Source of the DNA: Luteimicrobium subarcticum
GTDB taxonomy: Bacteria; Actinomycetota; Actinomycetes; Actinomycetales; Cellulomonadaceae
DNA: 64,000 nucleotides
Reading direction: 5' to 3'
Assembly: GCF_002798015.1 (NCBI RefSeq)
Contig: NZ_PGTZ01000007.1
Span: 1-64,000 of the forward strand
Every line of letters starts with the position of its first letter. The stretch's first letter is position 1. Under the pieces are notes generated by a model. It saw only the letters and a list, made by a program, of their open reading frames with translations. It ran no database searches and had not been told where the DNA came from. Of the stretch, positions 16,115-24,308 are shown in pieces. Made by a program: the position numbers and the translations under genes.

Positions 16115-17065
16115 ATGGCTGCCCTGACCGAGACGGCGGCGAAGCTGCCGCCGTCGCCCACCCCGCCCCGCGGCCGACGCCGTGGCCGTCGTCCCGTGTC
16201 GCGGCACGGGTGGCGGATCACGCCGTGGCTGTTCCTCCTGCTGCCGCTGGCGTTCCTGCTGGTGTTCACCTACGTGCCCGTGTTCAACATGGTCGGGTAC
16301 AGCTTCACGTCGTGGGACGGTCTCGACGTCCAGATGCCCTTCGTAGGCCTCGACAACTACGTGAAGATCTTCACGACCCCCGAGCTGTTCCGGGTGTTCC
16401 TCGTGAGCCTCTACTACCTCGCGGGCGCCGTCGTGCAGATGGGCCTCGCCCTCTACTTCGCGACGATCCTCAGCTTCAACACCCGGTTCCGGAACTTCTT
16501 CAAGGGGATCATCTTCTTCCCGTACCTCATCAACGGGGTCGCGATCGGGCTGGTCTTCCTGTTCTTCTTCCGCCCCGGCGGCACGCTCGACGCCGTCCTC
16601 GCGGCCGTCGGGTTCCACCACCCGCCGCAGTGGCTCGGCGACCCGTCGATCGCGAACTGGTCGCTCGCCGCGACGTCCGTGTGGCGGTACATGGGCCTCA
16701 ACTTCGTGCTGTTCCTCGGGGCGATCCAGTCGATCCCGGGCGAGCTCTACGAGGCCGCCGACCTCGACGGCGCGAACTCGTGGCAGAAGTTCCGGTTCAT
16801 CATCGCTCCCGGGATCCGCCAGATCATCGGGCTGACGTTCATCCTGTCGGTCGCCGGGTCGCTGTCCGTCTTCGAGCTGCCCTACGTCATGACGGGCGGC
16901 GCGAACGGCACCACGACGTTCGTCATCCAGACCATCAACACGGCCTTCACGTTCCAGAAGGTCGGCCTCGCGAGCGCGATGGCCGTCGTCCTCCTCGTCA
17001 TCGTCCTGGTCGTGTCGTGGATCCAGCGCCGGGTGTTCCCCGACCAGAAGGGAGACCTCGTATGA
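16115..17065 (+). CDS. Sugar ABC transporter permease (first, MalF/UgpA type)
   Basis: 316 aa from ATG 16115, with GAGAGG 8 bp upstream. It has about six membrane segments (first at ITPWLFLLLPLAFLLVFTYV) and the inner-membrane EAA loop EAADLDGANSWQKFRFIIAP, which contacts the ATPase. It pairs with the next gene, whose ATG overlaps its stop (ATGA). No ATP-binding subunit is encoded here, so a shared MsiK/MsmK-like ATPase elsewhere in the genome is expected, as is common for oligosaccharide importers of Actinobacteria. Confidence 0.92.
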   Translation: MAALTETAAKLPPSPTPPRGRRRGRRPVSRHGWRITPWLFLLLPLAFLLVFTYVPVFNMVGYSFTSWDGLDVQMPFVGLDNYVKIFTTPELFRVFLVSLYYLAGAVVQMGLALYFATILSFNTRFRNFFKGIIFFPYLINGVAIGLVFLFFFRPGGTLDAVLAAVGFHHPPQWLGDPSIANWSLAATSVWRYMGLNFVLFLGAIQSIPGELYEAADLDGANSWQKFRFIIAPGIRQIIGLTFILSVAGSLSVFELPYVMTGGANGTTTFVIQTINTAFTFQKVGLASAMAVVLLVIVLVVSWIQRRVFPDQKGDLV

Positions 17066-18042
17066 GCGCCCCGACCCTCCCGTCGTCGTCGCAGTCGTCG
17101 CAACAGTCGGCCGAGCGGGCCGCCGTCCTGGACACCGCCGGAGCGTCCGACGTCCCGCTCACCACCTCCGACCGCGTCCGCGGGTCGTTCGCGGGTGCCG
17201 GCCGCGCCGTCGCGCCGTTCGCCGGACCCGTCGCGAAGGTCCTCAAGTACCTGTCGCTCGTCGTCGCGTGCCTGTTCGCGCTCACACCGCTCGTCACGAT
17301 CTTCATGGCGTCGTTCAAGACGGACGAGGAGTACCGGACCTCCGGCCCGCTCGACGCGCCGAAGAGCTGGTTCAACTTCCACAACTTCGCGGTCGCGTTC
17401 ACGCAGGGCGACATGCTCCGCGGTTTCATGAACACGACGATCATCCTCGTCGTCTCGATCGTCGGGACGGTGCTCATCGGCGCCATGACGGCCTACGCGA
17501 TCGACCGGTTCGACTTCCGCGGCAAGAAGCTCGTCGTGTTCGCGTTCCTGCTCGCGACCCTCGTCCCGGGCGTCACGACGCAGGTCGCCACGTTCCAGAT
17601 CGTCAACGCGCTCGGCGTGTTCAACACCCGGATGTCCGCGATCCTGCTCTTCATGGGCACGGACATCGTGTCGATCTACATCTTCCTGCAGTTCATGCGG
17701 TCCATCCCGAAGGCGCTCGACGAGGCCGCCATGCTCGACGGTGCGAACCGCGTGACGATCTTCACCCGGATCGTGTTCCCCCTGCTCAAGCCCGCCATCG
17801 CGACCGTCGTGATCATCAAGGGCATCGCGGTGTACAACGAGTTCTACATCCCGTTCCTCTACATGCCCTCGTCGGACCTCGGGGTGATCTCCACCTCCCT
17901 GTTCCGCTTCAAGGGTCCGTTCGGGGCGCAGTGGGAGGTCATCTCCGCCGGCACGATCCTCGTGATCATCCCGACGCTGATCGTCTTCCTCGCCCTGCAG
18001 CGATTCATCTACAACGGCCTGACGTCTGGAGCCACCAAGTGA
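17062..18042 (+). CDS. Sugar ABC transporter permease (second, MalG/UgpE type)
   Basis: 326 aa, starting inside the stop of the first permease (ATGA). An unusually long cytoplasmic N-terminus of about 65 residues, rich in Ser and Ala, precedes the first membrane segment (YLSLVVACLFALTPLVTIFM). Six membrane segments are expected. The EAA loop is EAAMLDGANRVTIFTRIVFP. It forms the heterodimeric channel with the upstream permease. Its stop overlaps the beta-mannosidase start (GTGA), linking import and hydrolysis in one coupled operon. Confidence 0.92.
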   Translation: MSAPTLPSSSQSSQQSAERAAVLDTAGASDVPLTTSDRVRGSFAGAGRAVAPFAGPVAKVLKYLSLVVACLFALTPLVTIFMASFKTDEEYRTSGPLDAPKSWFNFHNFAVAFTQGDMLRGFMNTTIILVVSIVGTVLIGAMTAYAIDRFDFRGKKLVVFAFLLATLVPGVTTQVATFQIVNALGVFNTRMSAILLFMGTDIVSIYIFLQFMRSIPKALDEAAMLDGANRVTIFTRIVFPLLKPAIATVVIIKGIAVYNEFYIPFLYMPSSDLGVISTSLFRFKGPFGAQWEVISAGTILVIIPTLIVFLALQRFIYNGLTSGATK

Positions 18043-20744
18043 CGACCACCCTCCCCACGACCACCGGCAGCGCCGCACGCGTGCTGGTCCGGCGCGAGCT
18101 GCACTCAGGCTGGGCCGTGTCCGCGGTGGGCGGTCCCGTCCCGGCCGACGTGGCGGGCCGGTCGTTCCCCGCGACGGTCCCCGGGTCCGTGCACACCGAC
18201 CTCCTCGCCGCGGGTGTCATCGACGACCCCTACCTCGACGACAACGAGGCGCTGCAGCGCTGGATCGGCCTGTGCGACTGGCAGTACCAGACGACGTTCG
18301 CCTGGTCGGCCCGGTCCGACGGCGCGGCTGACACGCGCGAGGACCGGCACGAGCTCGTCCTCGACGGCATCGACACCGTCGCGACGATCACCCTCAACGG
18401 CACCGAGGTGGCTCGCACCGCCAACATGCACCGGACGTACCGTCTCGACGTGTCGGCGCTGCTGCGCGACGCCCGGGCGGGCGAGGGCGACAACGAGCTC
18501 GTCGTGACCTTCCGCTCCCCGGTGCGGTACGCGGACGCGCAGAGCCTCGCGCTCGGCTACCGCCCCCAGGTCAACCACCACCCGTTCAACGCGATCCGCA
18601 AGATGGCGTGCTCGTTCGGCTGGGACTGGGGGATCGACACCGCGACCTCGGGGCTGTGGCGGCCCGTCGCCCTCGAGTCGTGGTCGACCGCTCGTCTCGC
18701 GGCCGTCCGGCCCGTGGTCACCGCGACCGCCCCGCACGCCGGGTCGGACGGGCGGGTCGGCGACGGCCACCTCGACGTCCACGTCGACCTCGCCCGCGCG
18801 TCCGACGCAGACCTGACCGTGACCGCGACCGTGAGCGGACAGGGCGCCAGGCAGGGCGGCCAGGTGACGGCGACGGTCACGGTCGCGGCGGGCGAGACGT
18901 CCGTCGTCGTGCCGCTCGACGTCCCGGACGCGGCGCTGTGGTGGCCTCGCGGGCACGGCGACCAGCCGCTCTACGACCTGCGCGTCGAGCTCACGGCCCC
19001 GCAGGACGACGCCCCGCAGCCGATCGACTCCTGGGACGCGCGGGTGGGGTTCCGCACGGTCCGCCTCGACGTGCGCCCCGACGAGGACGGCACCTCGTTC
19101 ACGTTCCTCGTCAACGACCGGCCGGTGTGGGTCAAGGGCGCCAACTGGATCCCGGACGACGCGTTCCCGCACCGCGTCACGCGGGCCCGGTACGCGGCGC
19201 GGATCGCGCAGGCCGAGGCGGCGAACATGAACCTGCTGCGCGTCTGGGGCGGCGGGATCTACGAGGCCGACGACTTCTACGACCTGTGCGACGAGCGCGG
19301 CATCCTCGTCTGGCAGGACTTCGCGCTCGCGTGCGCCGCCTACTCCGAGGACGAGCCGCTGTGGTCCGAGGTCGAGGCCGAGGCGCGCGACAACGTCACC
19401 CGGATCATGCGGCACCCCAGCCTGGCCCTGTGGAACGGCTCCAACGAGAACATCTGGGGAATCACCGTGTGGGGCTTCCTGCCGCGTCTCGACGGGAAGT
19501 CCTGGGGCCTGGGCTACTACCAGGACCTCTTGCCGTCCGTCGTCGCCGAGCTCGACCCCACCCGCTCGTACACGCCGTCGAGCCCCTGGTCGGGCGAGCT
19601 GCCGATCGACATGTCGCGCGACCAGAACGACCCTGCCCACGGGTCGATGCACTCGTGGGAGATGTGGAACCGCGAGGACTACCTGCGCTACCGCGACGAC
19701 GTGCCGCGGTTCATGGCCGAGTTCGGCTGGCAGGGCCCGCCGTCGTGGTCTGCCCTCACCCGGGCGATCCACGACGACCCGATCACGCCCGAGTCGCCCG
19801 GCATGCGCGTCCACCAGAAGGCCATGTCCGGCAACGACAAGCTCACCGACGGGCTCGTCCGGCACCTGCCGCTGCCCGACGACACCGAGGACTGGCACTG
19901 GGCCATGCAGCTCAACCAGGCGAACGCCGTCCAGGTCGCCGTCGAGCACCTGCGCTCGCACCAGCCGCGCAACATGGGCTCCGTGGTGTGGCAGCTCAAC
20001 GACTGCTGGCCCGTGACGTCGTGGGCCGCGGTCGACGGGGACGGGCACCCCAAGCCGCTGCTCTACGCCCTGCAGCACGCGCACGCCGACCGGCTGCTCA
20101 CGGTCCAGCCGCGCACCCTGAGCAGCGGCGACCGGCTCGCCGTCGTCGCGTCCAACGACACGGGCACGCCGTGGCGCGGGGACGTGCGCGTGCGGCGCGT
20201 GCGGTTCGACGGGCACGTGCTGGCGGAGACCACGCTGTCGCTCGGCGCCCCCGCCCGTGGGGTCGTGACGCTGCCGGTCCCGGAGTCGGTCGCGGCCGTC
20301 ACGGATGCGGCGGCGGAGGTCCTGGTCGCCGACGTCGTGACCGACGTGCTGGGGACGGTTCCGGCCGAGGGTTCGGCCGGGGGTTCGTCCGCCGTCCCGC
20401 GGCCGCGGGCGGCCCTGTGGTTCTTCGCCGAGGCGCGCGACGCCGCGCTCGAGGCCCCGCGGCTCGCCACCTCGGTGACGCCGGTCGACGGTGAGGGCGA
20501 GGCCGCGGGTGTCGTCGTCGACGTGACCGTCACGGCGGAGAACCTCGTGCGCGACCTCACGCTCCTGGTCGACAAGGTCCACCCGGACGCCGTGGCCGAC
20601 GACGCCCTCGTGACGCTCCTGCCGGGCGAGACGGTGACGTTCCGTGTGTCCGCGCCCGCCGGCACGGTCCTGGACGCCGCCGCCCTCGTCAGCCCGCGCG
20701 TCCTGCGCTCCGCGAACGACCTCGTCGTCCGGTGGGCGCGCTGA
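18039..20744 (+). CDS. Intracellular GH2 beta-mannosidase
   Basis: 901 aa, GTG 18039 overlapping the permease stop; no signal peptide. The sugar-binding N-terminal jelly roll has SFPATVPGSVHTDLLAAG and DNEALQRWIG, typical of the beta-mannosidase branch of GH2. Immunoglobulin-like and TIM-barrel domains follow. Acid/base Glu470 lies in NGSNENIWG and nucleophile Glu561 in FMAEFGWQG. The C-terminal part (about 650-901) is a beta-sandwich (VWQLNDCWPVTSW precedes it). It would release mannose from the non-reducing ends of imported manno-oligosaccharides. The operon position supports this over beta-galactosidase or glucuronidase activity. Confidence 0.93.
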   Translation: MTTTLPTTTGSAARVLVRRELHSGWAVSAVGGPVPADVAGRSFPATVPGSVHTDLLAAGVIDDPYLDDNEALQRWIGLCDWQYQTTFAWSARSDGAADTREDRHELVLDGIDTVATITLNGTEVARTANMHRTYRLDVSALLRDARAGEGDNELVVTFRSPVRYADAQSLALGYRPQVNHHPFNAIRKMACSFGWDWGIDTATSGLWRPVALESWSTARLAAVRPVVTATAPHAGSDGRVGDGHLDVHVDLARASDADLTVTATVSGQGARQGGQVTATVTVAAGETSVVVPLDVPDAALWWPRGHGDQPLYDLRVELTAPQDDAPQPIDSWDARVGFRTVRLDVRPDEDGTSFTFLVNDRPVWVKGANWIPDDAFPHRVTRARYAARIAQAEAANMNLLRVWGGGIYEADDFYDLCDERGILVWQDFALACAAYSEDEPLWSEVEAEARDNVTRIMRHPSLALWNGSNENIWGITVWGFLPRLDGKSWGLGYYQDLLPSVVAELDPTRSYTPSSPWSGELPIDMSRDQNDPAHGSMHSWEMWNREDYLRYRDDVPRFMAEFGWQGPPSWSALTRAIHDDPITPESPGMRVHQKAMSGNDKLTDGLVRHLPLPDDTEDWHWAMQLNQANAVQVAVEHLRSHQPRNMGSVVWQLNDCWPVTSWAAVDGDGHPKPLLYALQHAHADRLLTVQPRTLSSGDRLAVVASNDTGTPWRGDVRVRRVRFDGHVLAETTLSLGAPARGVVTLPVPESVAAVTDAAAEVLVADVVTDVLGTVPAEGSAGGSSAVPRPRAALWFFAEARDAALEAPRLATSVTPVDGEGEAAGVVVDVTVTAENLVRDLTLLVDKVHPDAVADDALVTLLPGETVTFRVSAPAGTVLDAAALVSPRVLRSANDLVVRWAR

Positions 20745-20775
20745 CCTGGGCGCGGATCGATTGGATGATGGAGCC

Positions 20776-22086
20776 ATGAGCACCCCCTGGACCGACCTGC
20801 CCACCCACCGCGCCTGGCTGCAGGCGCACGGCGAGTCCCTGCTCGCGTTCGGTCGACGTGTCGCCGTGCCCGGAGGCGGCGCGGCCTGGCTCGACGACGA
20901 GGGCGCCCCCGTCGTCGAGCGCGGCGTCCAGACATGGATCACGTGCCGCACCGTGCACGTGTACGCGCTCGGGCACCTGCTCGGGGTGCCCGGGTCGCGG
21001 CCCGTCGCCCAGGGGGCGCTCGCGGCGCTGCTCCCCGGTGGGGTCCTGCACGACGCCGAGCACGGCGGGTGGTTCGGGACGGTCCGGCGCGCCGGTGCGG
21101 GCGGCGGGGTCGAGGTGGTGTCCGACGCCAAGGAGGCGTACCAGCACGCGTTCGTGCTGCTCGCGGCGTCGTCCGGGGTGGTCGCCGGACTCGACGGCGC
21201 GCGCGAGCTCCTCGACGAGGCGGCGCGCGTCTACCTCGACCGCTTCTGGGACGAGGACGCCGGGCTGAGCGTCGACACGTGGGACCGGGCCTTCACGGCC
21301 TGCGACCCCTACCGCGGCATCAACGCCAACATGCACTCCGTCGAGGCGATGCTCGCGGTCGCCGATGTCACCGGCGACCCTGCGTGGCTCGACCGGGCCG
21401 CGCGGATCGGTGGTTTCGTCGTCCGGCAGGCCGCTGCGCAGGGCTGGCGGATCCCCGAGCACTACTCGGACGAGTGGGTGCCGGAGCCCGACCTCAACCG
21501 CGACTGTCCCGACGACCCGTTCAAGCCGTTCGGCGCGACCGTCGGGCACGGGCTCGAGTGGGCGCGGCTGCTGCTGCACCTGGAAGCCGCTCTGGTGGCC
21601 GCGCACGAGGCAGACCCGGGGCTGCCCCAGGCCGGGGGACCGGTCGACGGCGCGGCCGAGGGCTCGACGTGGGCCGAGGCGGCCGCCGCGCTGTTCGAGC
21701 GCGCCGTCGCGGACGGGTGGGCCGCGGACGGGGCCGACGGCTTCGTCTACACGACGGACTGGGCAGGCGAGCCCGTGGTGCGCGACCGGATGCACTGGGT
21801 CGTCGCGGAGGCCACCAACGCGGCCGCGGCCCTGCACACGCGGACCGGTGAGCCGCGGTACGCCGACCGGTACGCGCAGTGGTGGGACTACGCCGACCGG
21901 TACGTCCTCGACCACGAGCACGGGTCGTGGCACCACGAGCTCGACCCCACGAACACGCCGGCCGGGACCGTGTGGCCCGGCAAGGCGGACCTCTACCACG
22001 CGTTCCAGGCGACGCTCGTGCCGCGGCTCCCGCTCGCGCCGTCGATGGCGACCGCGGTGGCCTCGGGCCTCTTCGTGACGCCGTGA
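20776..22086 (+). CDS. AGE-family sugar epimerase/isomerase, probable D-mannose isomerase
   Basis: 436 aa, an (alpha/alpha)6 barrel of the N-acylglucosamine 2-epimerase superfamily. Conserved features include Arg58 and His61 in TCRTVHVYALG, NANMHSVEAM, GHGLEWARLLL and the C-terminal WPGKADLYHAFQ signature seen in mannose isomerase/YihS-type members. It follows the beta-mannosidase by 31 bp on the same strand, so mannose to fructose (or mannose to glucose) is the natural step. Fructose would enter glycolysis after phosphorylation. Cellobiose or mannobiose 2-epimerase is an alternative. No mannosylglucose phosphorylase is present in the window, which argues mildly against the mannobiose route. 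Confidence 0.82.
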   Translation: MSTPWTDLPTHRAWLQAHGESLLAFGRRVAVPGGGAAWLDDEGAPVVERGVQTWITCRTVHVYALGHLLGVPGSRPVAQGALAALLPGGVLHDAEHGGWFGTVRRAGAGGGVEVVSDAKEAYQHAFVLLAASSGVVAGLDGARELLDEAARVYLDRFWDEDAGLSVDTWDRAFTACDPYRGINANMHSVEAMLAVADVTGDPAWLDRAARIGGFVVRQAAAQGWRIPEHYSDEWVPEPDLNRDCPDDPFKPFGATVGHGLEWARLLLHLEAALVAAHEADPGLPQAGGPVDGAAEGSTWAEAAAALFERAVADGWAADGADGFVYTTDWAGEPVVRDRMHWVVAEATNAAAALHTRTGEPRYADRYAQWWDYADRYVLDHEHGSWHHELDPTNTPAGTVWPGKADLYHAFQATLVPRLPLAPSMATAVASGLFVTP

Positions 22087-22126
22087 CGGCGCAACAGTTG
22101 CAGTAAGAGCAAAAGGGGACGCCGGC

Positions 22127-22228
22127 GTGCTCGTCGAACGCACCGGACGGCGACGCGGTCGCGTGTGGCAGCACGACGGGATCCTTGCGGTCCTCGACGG
22201 CTACGCCGAAGGCCTGCGCCGCGGCTGA
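22127..22228 (+). pseudogene. C-terminal remnant of a Fic-family protein
   Basis: A 33-codon stretch starting at GTG 22127 reads LVERTGRRRGRVWQHDGI and then AVLDGYAE before a stop. This pattern is the usual last helix-strand segment of Fic/DOC-domain proteins (TGRxRgRV followed by a short helix). The catalytic HPFxxGNGR motif and all the rest are absent, so this is the tail of a deleted gene. It lies in a decayed patch between the mannan operon and a repeat. Confidence 0.5.
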
Positions 22229-22237
22229 GCGCCCGGT

Positions 22238-22290
22238 CGTCCGTCGCCTACGCAAGGTCGCTTCGCGTCCGGTGCGGCGCACGCGAAGCG
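22238..22290 (+). repeat. Dispersed repeat, copy 1
   Basis: A 53-bp sequence identical, in inverted orientation, to 22676-22728. It holds a 10-bp stem, CGCTTCGCGT (22259-22268) with ACGCGAAGCG (22281-22290), and an outer conserved box CGTCCGTCGCCTACGCAAGG. Similarity continues with mismatches to about 22313. It is REP-like: short, intergenic and hairpin-forming. Confidence 0.8.
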
Positions 22291-22318
22291 CCGGAGCGCA
22301 CGCGGAGGCGCAGGGTCG

Positions 22319-22338
22319 GTGCTCGTCCGCCCGAGCAC
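22319..22338. terminator. Short perfect hairpin
   Basis: GTGCTCG and CGAGCAC pair around TCCGCC in the non-coding stretch 22229-22442. It may be a terminator left from a decayed gene; the rest of that stretch shows no gene. Confidence 0.35.
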
Positions 22339-22442
22339 GACGACGCCCCGGCGAGGACGTCGCTCGCCCGGGATCCGACACGACGTCCACACGTGATGCG
22401 TCGCCGTGTCGACATCGGGCGCCACCTGAGGCTTGTGGGGGC

Positions 22443-22613
22443 ATGAGCCACGCCGCACTGTCCCCTCGCGCCCGCACCGCGGTCGCGCTGCGCTACGGCG
22501 CCGACCTCGCCGAGGCCGAGGTCGCCGACGCCATGAACGTCACCCGCGGCACGGTCGCGACCACCCTGTTCCGGGCGCGTCGTGATCCCGCTGCCGCGAC
22601 GCGCGGCGAGTGA
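22443..22613 (+). pseudogene. Sigma-70 family region 4 fragment
   Basis: 56 residues from ATG 22443 with GTGGGGG upstream. LSPRARTAVALRYGADLAEA followed by VADAMNVTRGTVATTLFRAR matches the -35-binding helix-turn-helix (region 4) of ECF sigma factors. Region 2, needed for -10 recognition and core binding, is missing. It is most likely a truncated gene, although expression as a small DNA-binding protein cannot be excluded. It lies between the two inverted 53-bp repeats. Confidence 0.55.
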
Positions 22614-22675
22614 CGGCAGGCGCTGGCCCGCCGGGCGCCGGGCGCCTGCCCGGCGCGACTTCGCGTGCGCTTCGG

Positions 22676-22728
22676 CGCTTCGCGTGCGCCGCACCGGACG
22701 CGAAGCGACCTTGCGTAGGCGACGGACG
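22676..22728 (-). repeat. Dispersed repeat, copy 2 (inverted)
   Basis: Exact reverse complement of 22238-22290 over 53 bp, with the same hairpin arms at 22676-22685 and 22698-22707. The two copies bracket 385 bp holding the sigma fragment. The remaining sequence to 22792 has no gene. Confidence 0.8.
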
Positions 22729-22792
22729 CCCACGGGTACGCGACGACGCAGCGGCGGGGGCGGGTGTCGGGGGCGTGCGGCACGCTGGTCCC

Positions 22793-23110
22793 ATGGCTTA
22801 CGACCCCGTCCTCGCCGAGCGTGTCCGTGAGCGCGTCGGCTCGGACGTCGCGATCACCGAGAAGCGGATGTTCGGCAGCCTGGCGTTCCTGTGGGACGGC
22901 CACATCGTCGTCGGGGTCCAGATGGAGGGTCTGCTCCTGCGGGTCGCGCACGAGGACCTCGACGCGGTGCTGCGTGAGCCCGGTGTCGCGGTGGCCGACA
23001 TGGGCGGCAAGACGATGAAGGGCTGGGTCACGGTCGACGGCGCGTACCTGGACGACGACGCGCTGGACCGCTGGCTGCAGGTCGGCCTGGACTACGCGAC
23101 GGGCGCCTGA
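22793..23110 (+). CDS. TfoX N-terminal domain protein
   Basis: 105 aa. The whole protein is a TfoX/Sxy N-terminal domain (AITEKRMFGSLAFLWDGHIV; DMGGKTMKGWVTVDGAYLDD). Full-length Sxy activates competence genes with CRP in gamma-proteobacteria. Short N-domain-only proteins in Actinobacteria have no defined role. No signal peptide or membrane segment. ATG 22793 stands 6 nt after CACGCT, a pattern like the leaderless starts elsewhere in this window. The next gene starts 26 bp downstream. Confidence 0.85.
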   Translation: MAYDPVLAERVRERVGSDVAITEKRMFGSLAFLWDGHIVVGVQMEGLLLRVAHEDLDAVLREPGVAVADMGGKTMKGWVTVDGAYLDDDALDRWLQVGLDYATGA

Positions 23111-23123
23111 GCGGCGCGGGCCG

Positions 23124-23129
23124 TACGGT
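23124..23129 (+). promoter_or_regulatory. Leaderless -10 box of LigD-polymerase gene
   Basis: TACGGT is followed by 7 nt and ATG 23137. Confidence 0.5.
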
Positions 23130-23136
23130 CGGGACC

Positions 23137-24306
23137 ATGGCCAAGGACACCGCGGTCGAGATCGAGGTCGCCGGGCGGGCGGTGCGCGTGTCGAGCCCGG
23201 ACCGGGTGATCTTCGAGGCGACGGACCGCACCCCGCCCGCCACCAAGCTGGACGTCGCCCGGTACGTGGCGGCGGTCGCGACGACGGGCGGCCGCCCCGG
23301 CCCGAGCACCGACGCGGGCGTCCCCGGCGGTGCGCCGTCGGACGTCGGCGGTCTGCTGCGCGCCCTGTGGCACCGTCCGACGACGTTGGAGCGCTGGCCG
23401 CGAGGCGTCCGGGAGGGCATGGTCCTCGCCACCCGTCAGGGTCACGAGCGCGACGCCGACGCGTTCTACCAGAAGCGCGTCCCGGCGGGCGCGCCCCCGT
23501 ACGTGGAGACGGCGACGATCGCGTTCCCGTCCGGCCGGACGGCCGCGGAGGTCGCCCCGACGGAGCCCGCGGTCCCGGTGTGGGCGGCGCACATGGGGAC
23601 GATCGTGTTCCACCCGTGGCCCGTGCGGGCGGACGACGTCGAGCACCCGGACGAGCTGCGCATCGACCTCGACCCGCAGCCGGGCACGACCTTCCTCGAC
23701 GCCCGCCGGGTTGCGGGGGTGGCCCGCGACCTGTTCGAGGAGGTCGGGATCCGCGCGTTCCCGAAGACGAGCGGCAAGGGCGGCATCCACGTGTTCGTCC
23801 GCATCGAGCGGCGGTGGACGTTCACCGAGGTGCGGCACGCGGCCATCGCGTTCGGACGCGAGCTGGGCCGCCGCACCGAGGGTGTCACGACGGCGTGGTG
23901 GAAGGAGGAGCGCGGCGAGGCGATCTTCGTGGACTACAACCAGAACGCCCGCGACCGCACGATCGCGGCCGCCTACTCGCTGCGCCCGCGGCCCGGTGCG
24001 CCCGTGTCGACGCCGGTCACGTGGGACGAGCTCGCGACGGTCGACGACCCGCGGGCGTTCACCCTCTGGACCGTCCCGGAGCGCCTGGCCGCCGGCGGCG
24101 GTCCCGCGGGCGACGGCGTGGACCCCTGGGCGGGCATCGACGACGTCGCGCACTCCCTCGACCCGCTCCTCGCCTGGTACGCGCGGGACGAGGACGAGGG
24201 GCTGGGCGACCTCCCGTACCCGCCGGAGCACCCGAAGATGGCGGGCGAGCCGAAGCGCGTCCAGCCGTCCCGCGCCCGCCCGTCCTCGGCCGAGGGCGGC
24301 GCGTAG
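23137..24306 (+). CDS. LigD-type primase-polymerase of non-homologous end joining
   Basis: 389 aa, a stand-alone polymerase domain of the archaeo-eukaryotic primase fold as found in LigD. Catalytic Asp177 and Asp179 lie in LRIDLDPQPG, the nucleotide-binding segment is KTSGKGGIHVFV (210-221), and the third acidic residue is Asp266 in IFVDYNQN. WxKEERG at 255-260 also fits. The domain adds ribo- or deoxyribonucleotides at double-strand breaks. Ligase and nuclease domains are absent; a separate LigC-type ligase is encoded at 31761-32948. No Ku gene is in the window. The C-terminal 90 residues are basic and Pro-rich and may be an extension. Confidence 0.9.
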   Translation: MAKDTAVEIEVAGRAVRVSSPDRVIFEATDRTPPATKLDVARYVAAVATTGGRPGPSTDAGVPGGAPSDVGGLLRALWHRPTTLERWPRGVREGMVLATRQGHERDADAFYQKRVPAGAPPYVETATIAFPSGRTAAEVAPTEPAVPVWAAHMGTIVFHPWPVRADDVEHPDELRIDLDPQPGTTFLDARRVAGVARDLFEEVGIRAFPKTSGKGGIHVFVRIERRWTFTEVRHAAIAFGRELGRRTEGVTTAWWKEERGEAIFVDYNQNARDRTIAAAYSLRPRPGAPVSTPVTWDELATVDDPRAFTLWTVPERLAAGGGPAGDGVDPWAGIDDVAHSLDPLLAWYARDEDEGLGDLPYPPEHPKMAGEPKRVQPSRARPSSAEGGA

Positions 24307-24308
24307 CC

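Noticed and set aside
22443..22613. Sigma fragment as a functional regulator
   Set aside because: Region 2 is missing and the frame sits in a decayed patch, so it is treated as a remnant though not disproved.
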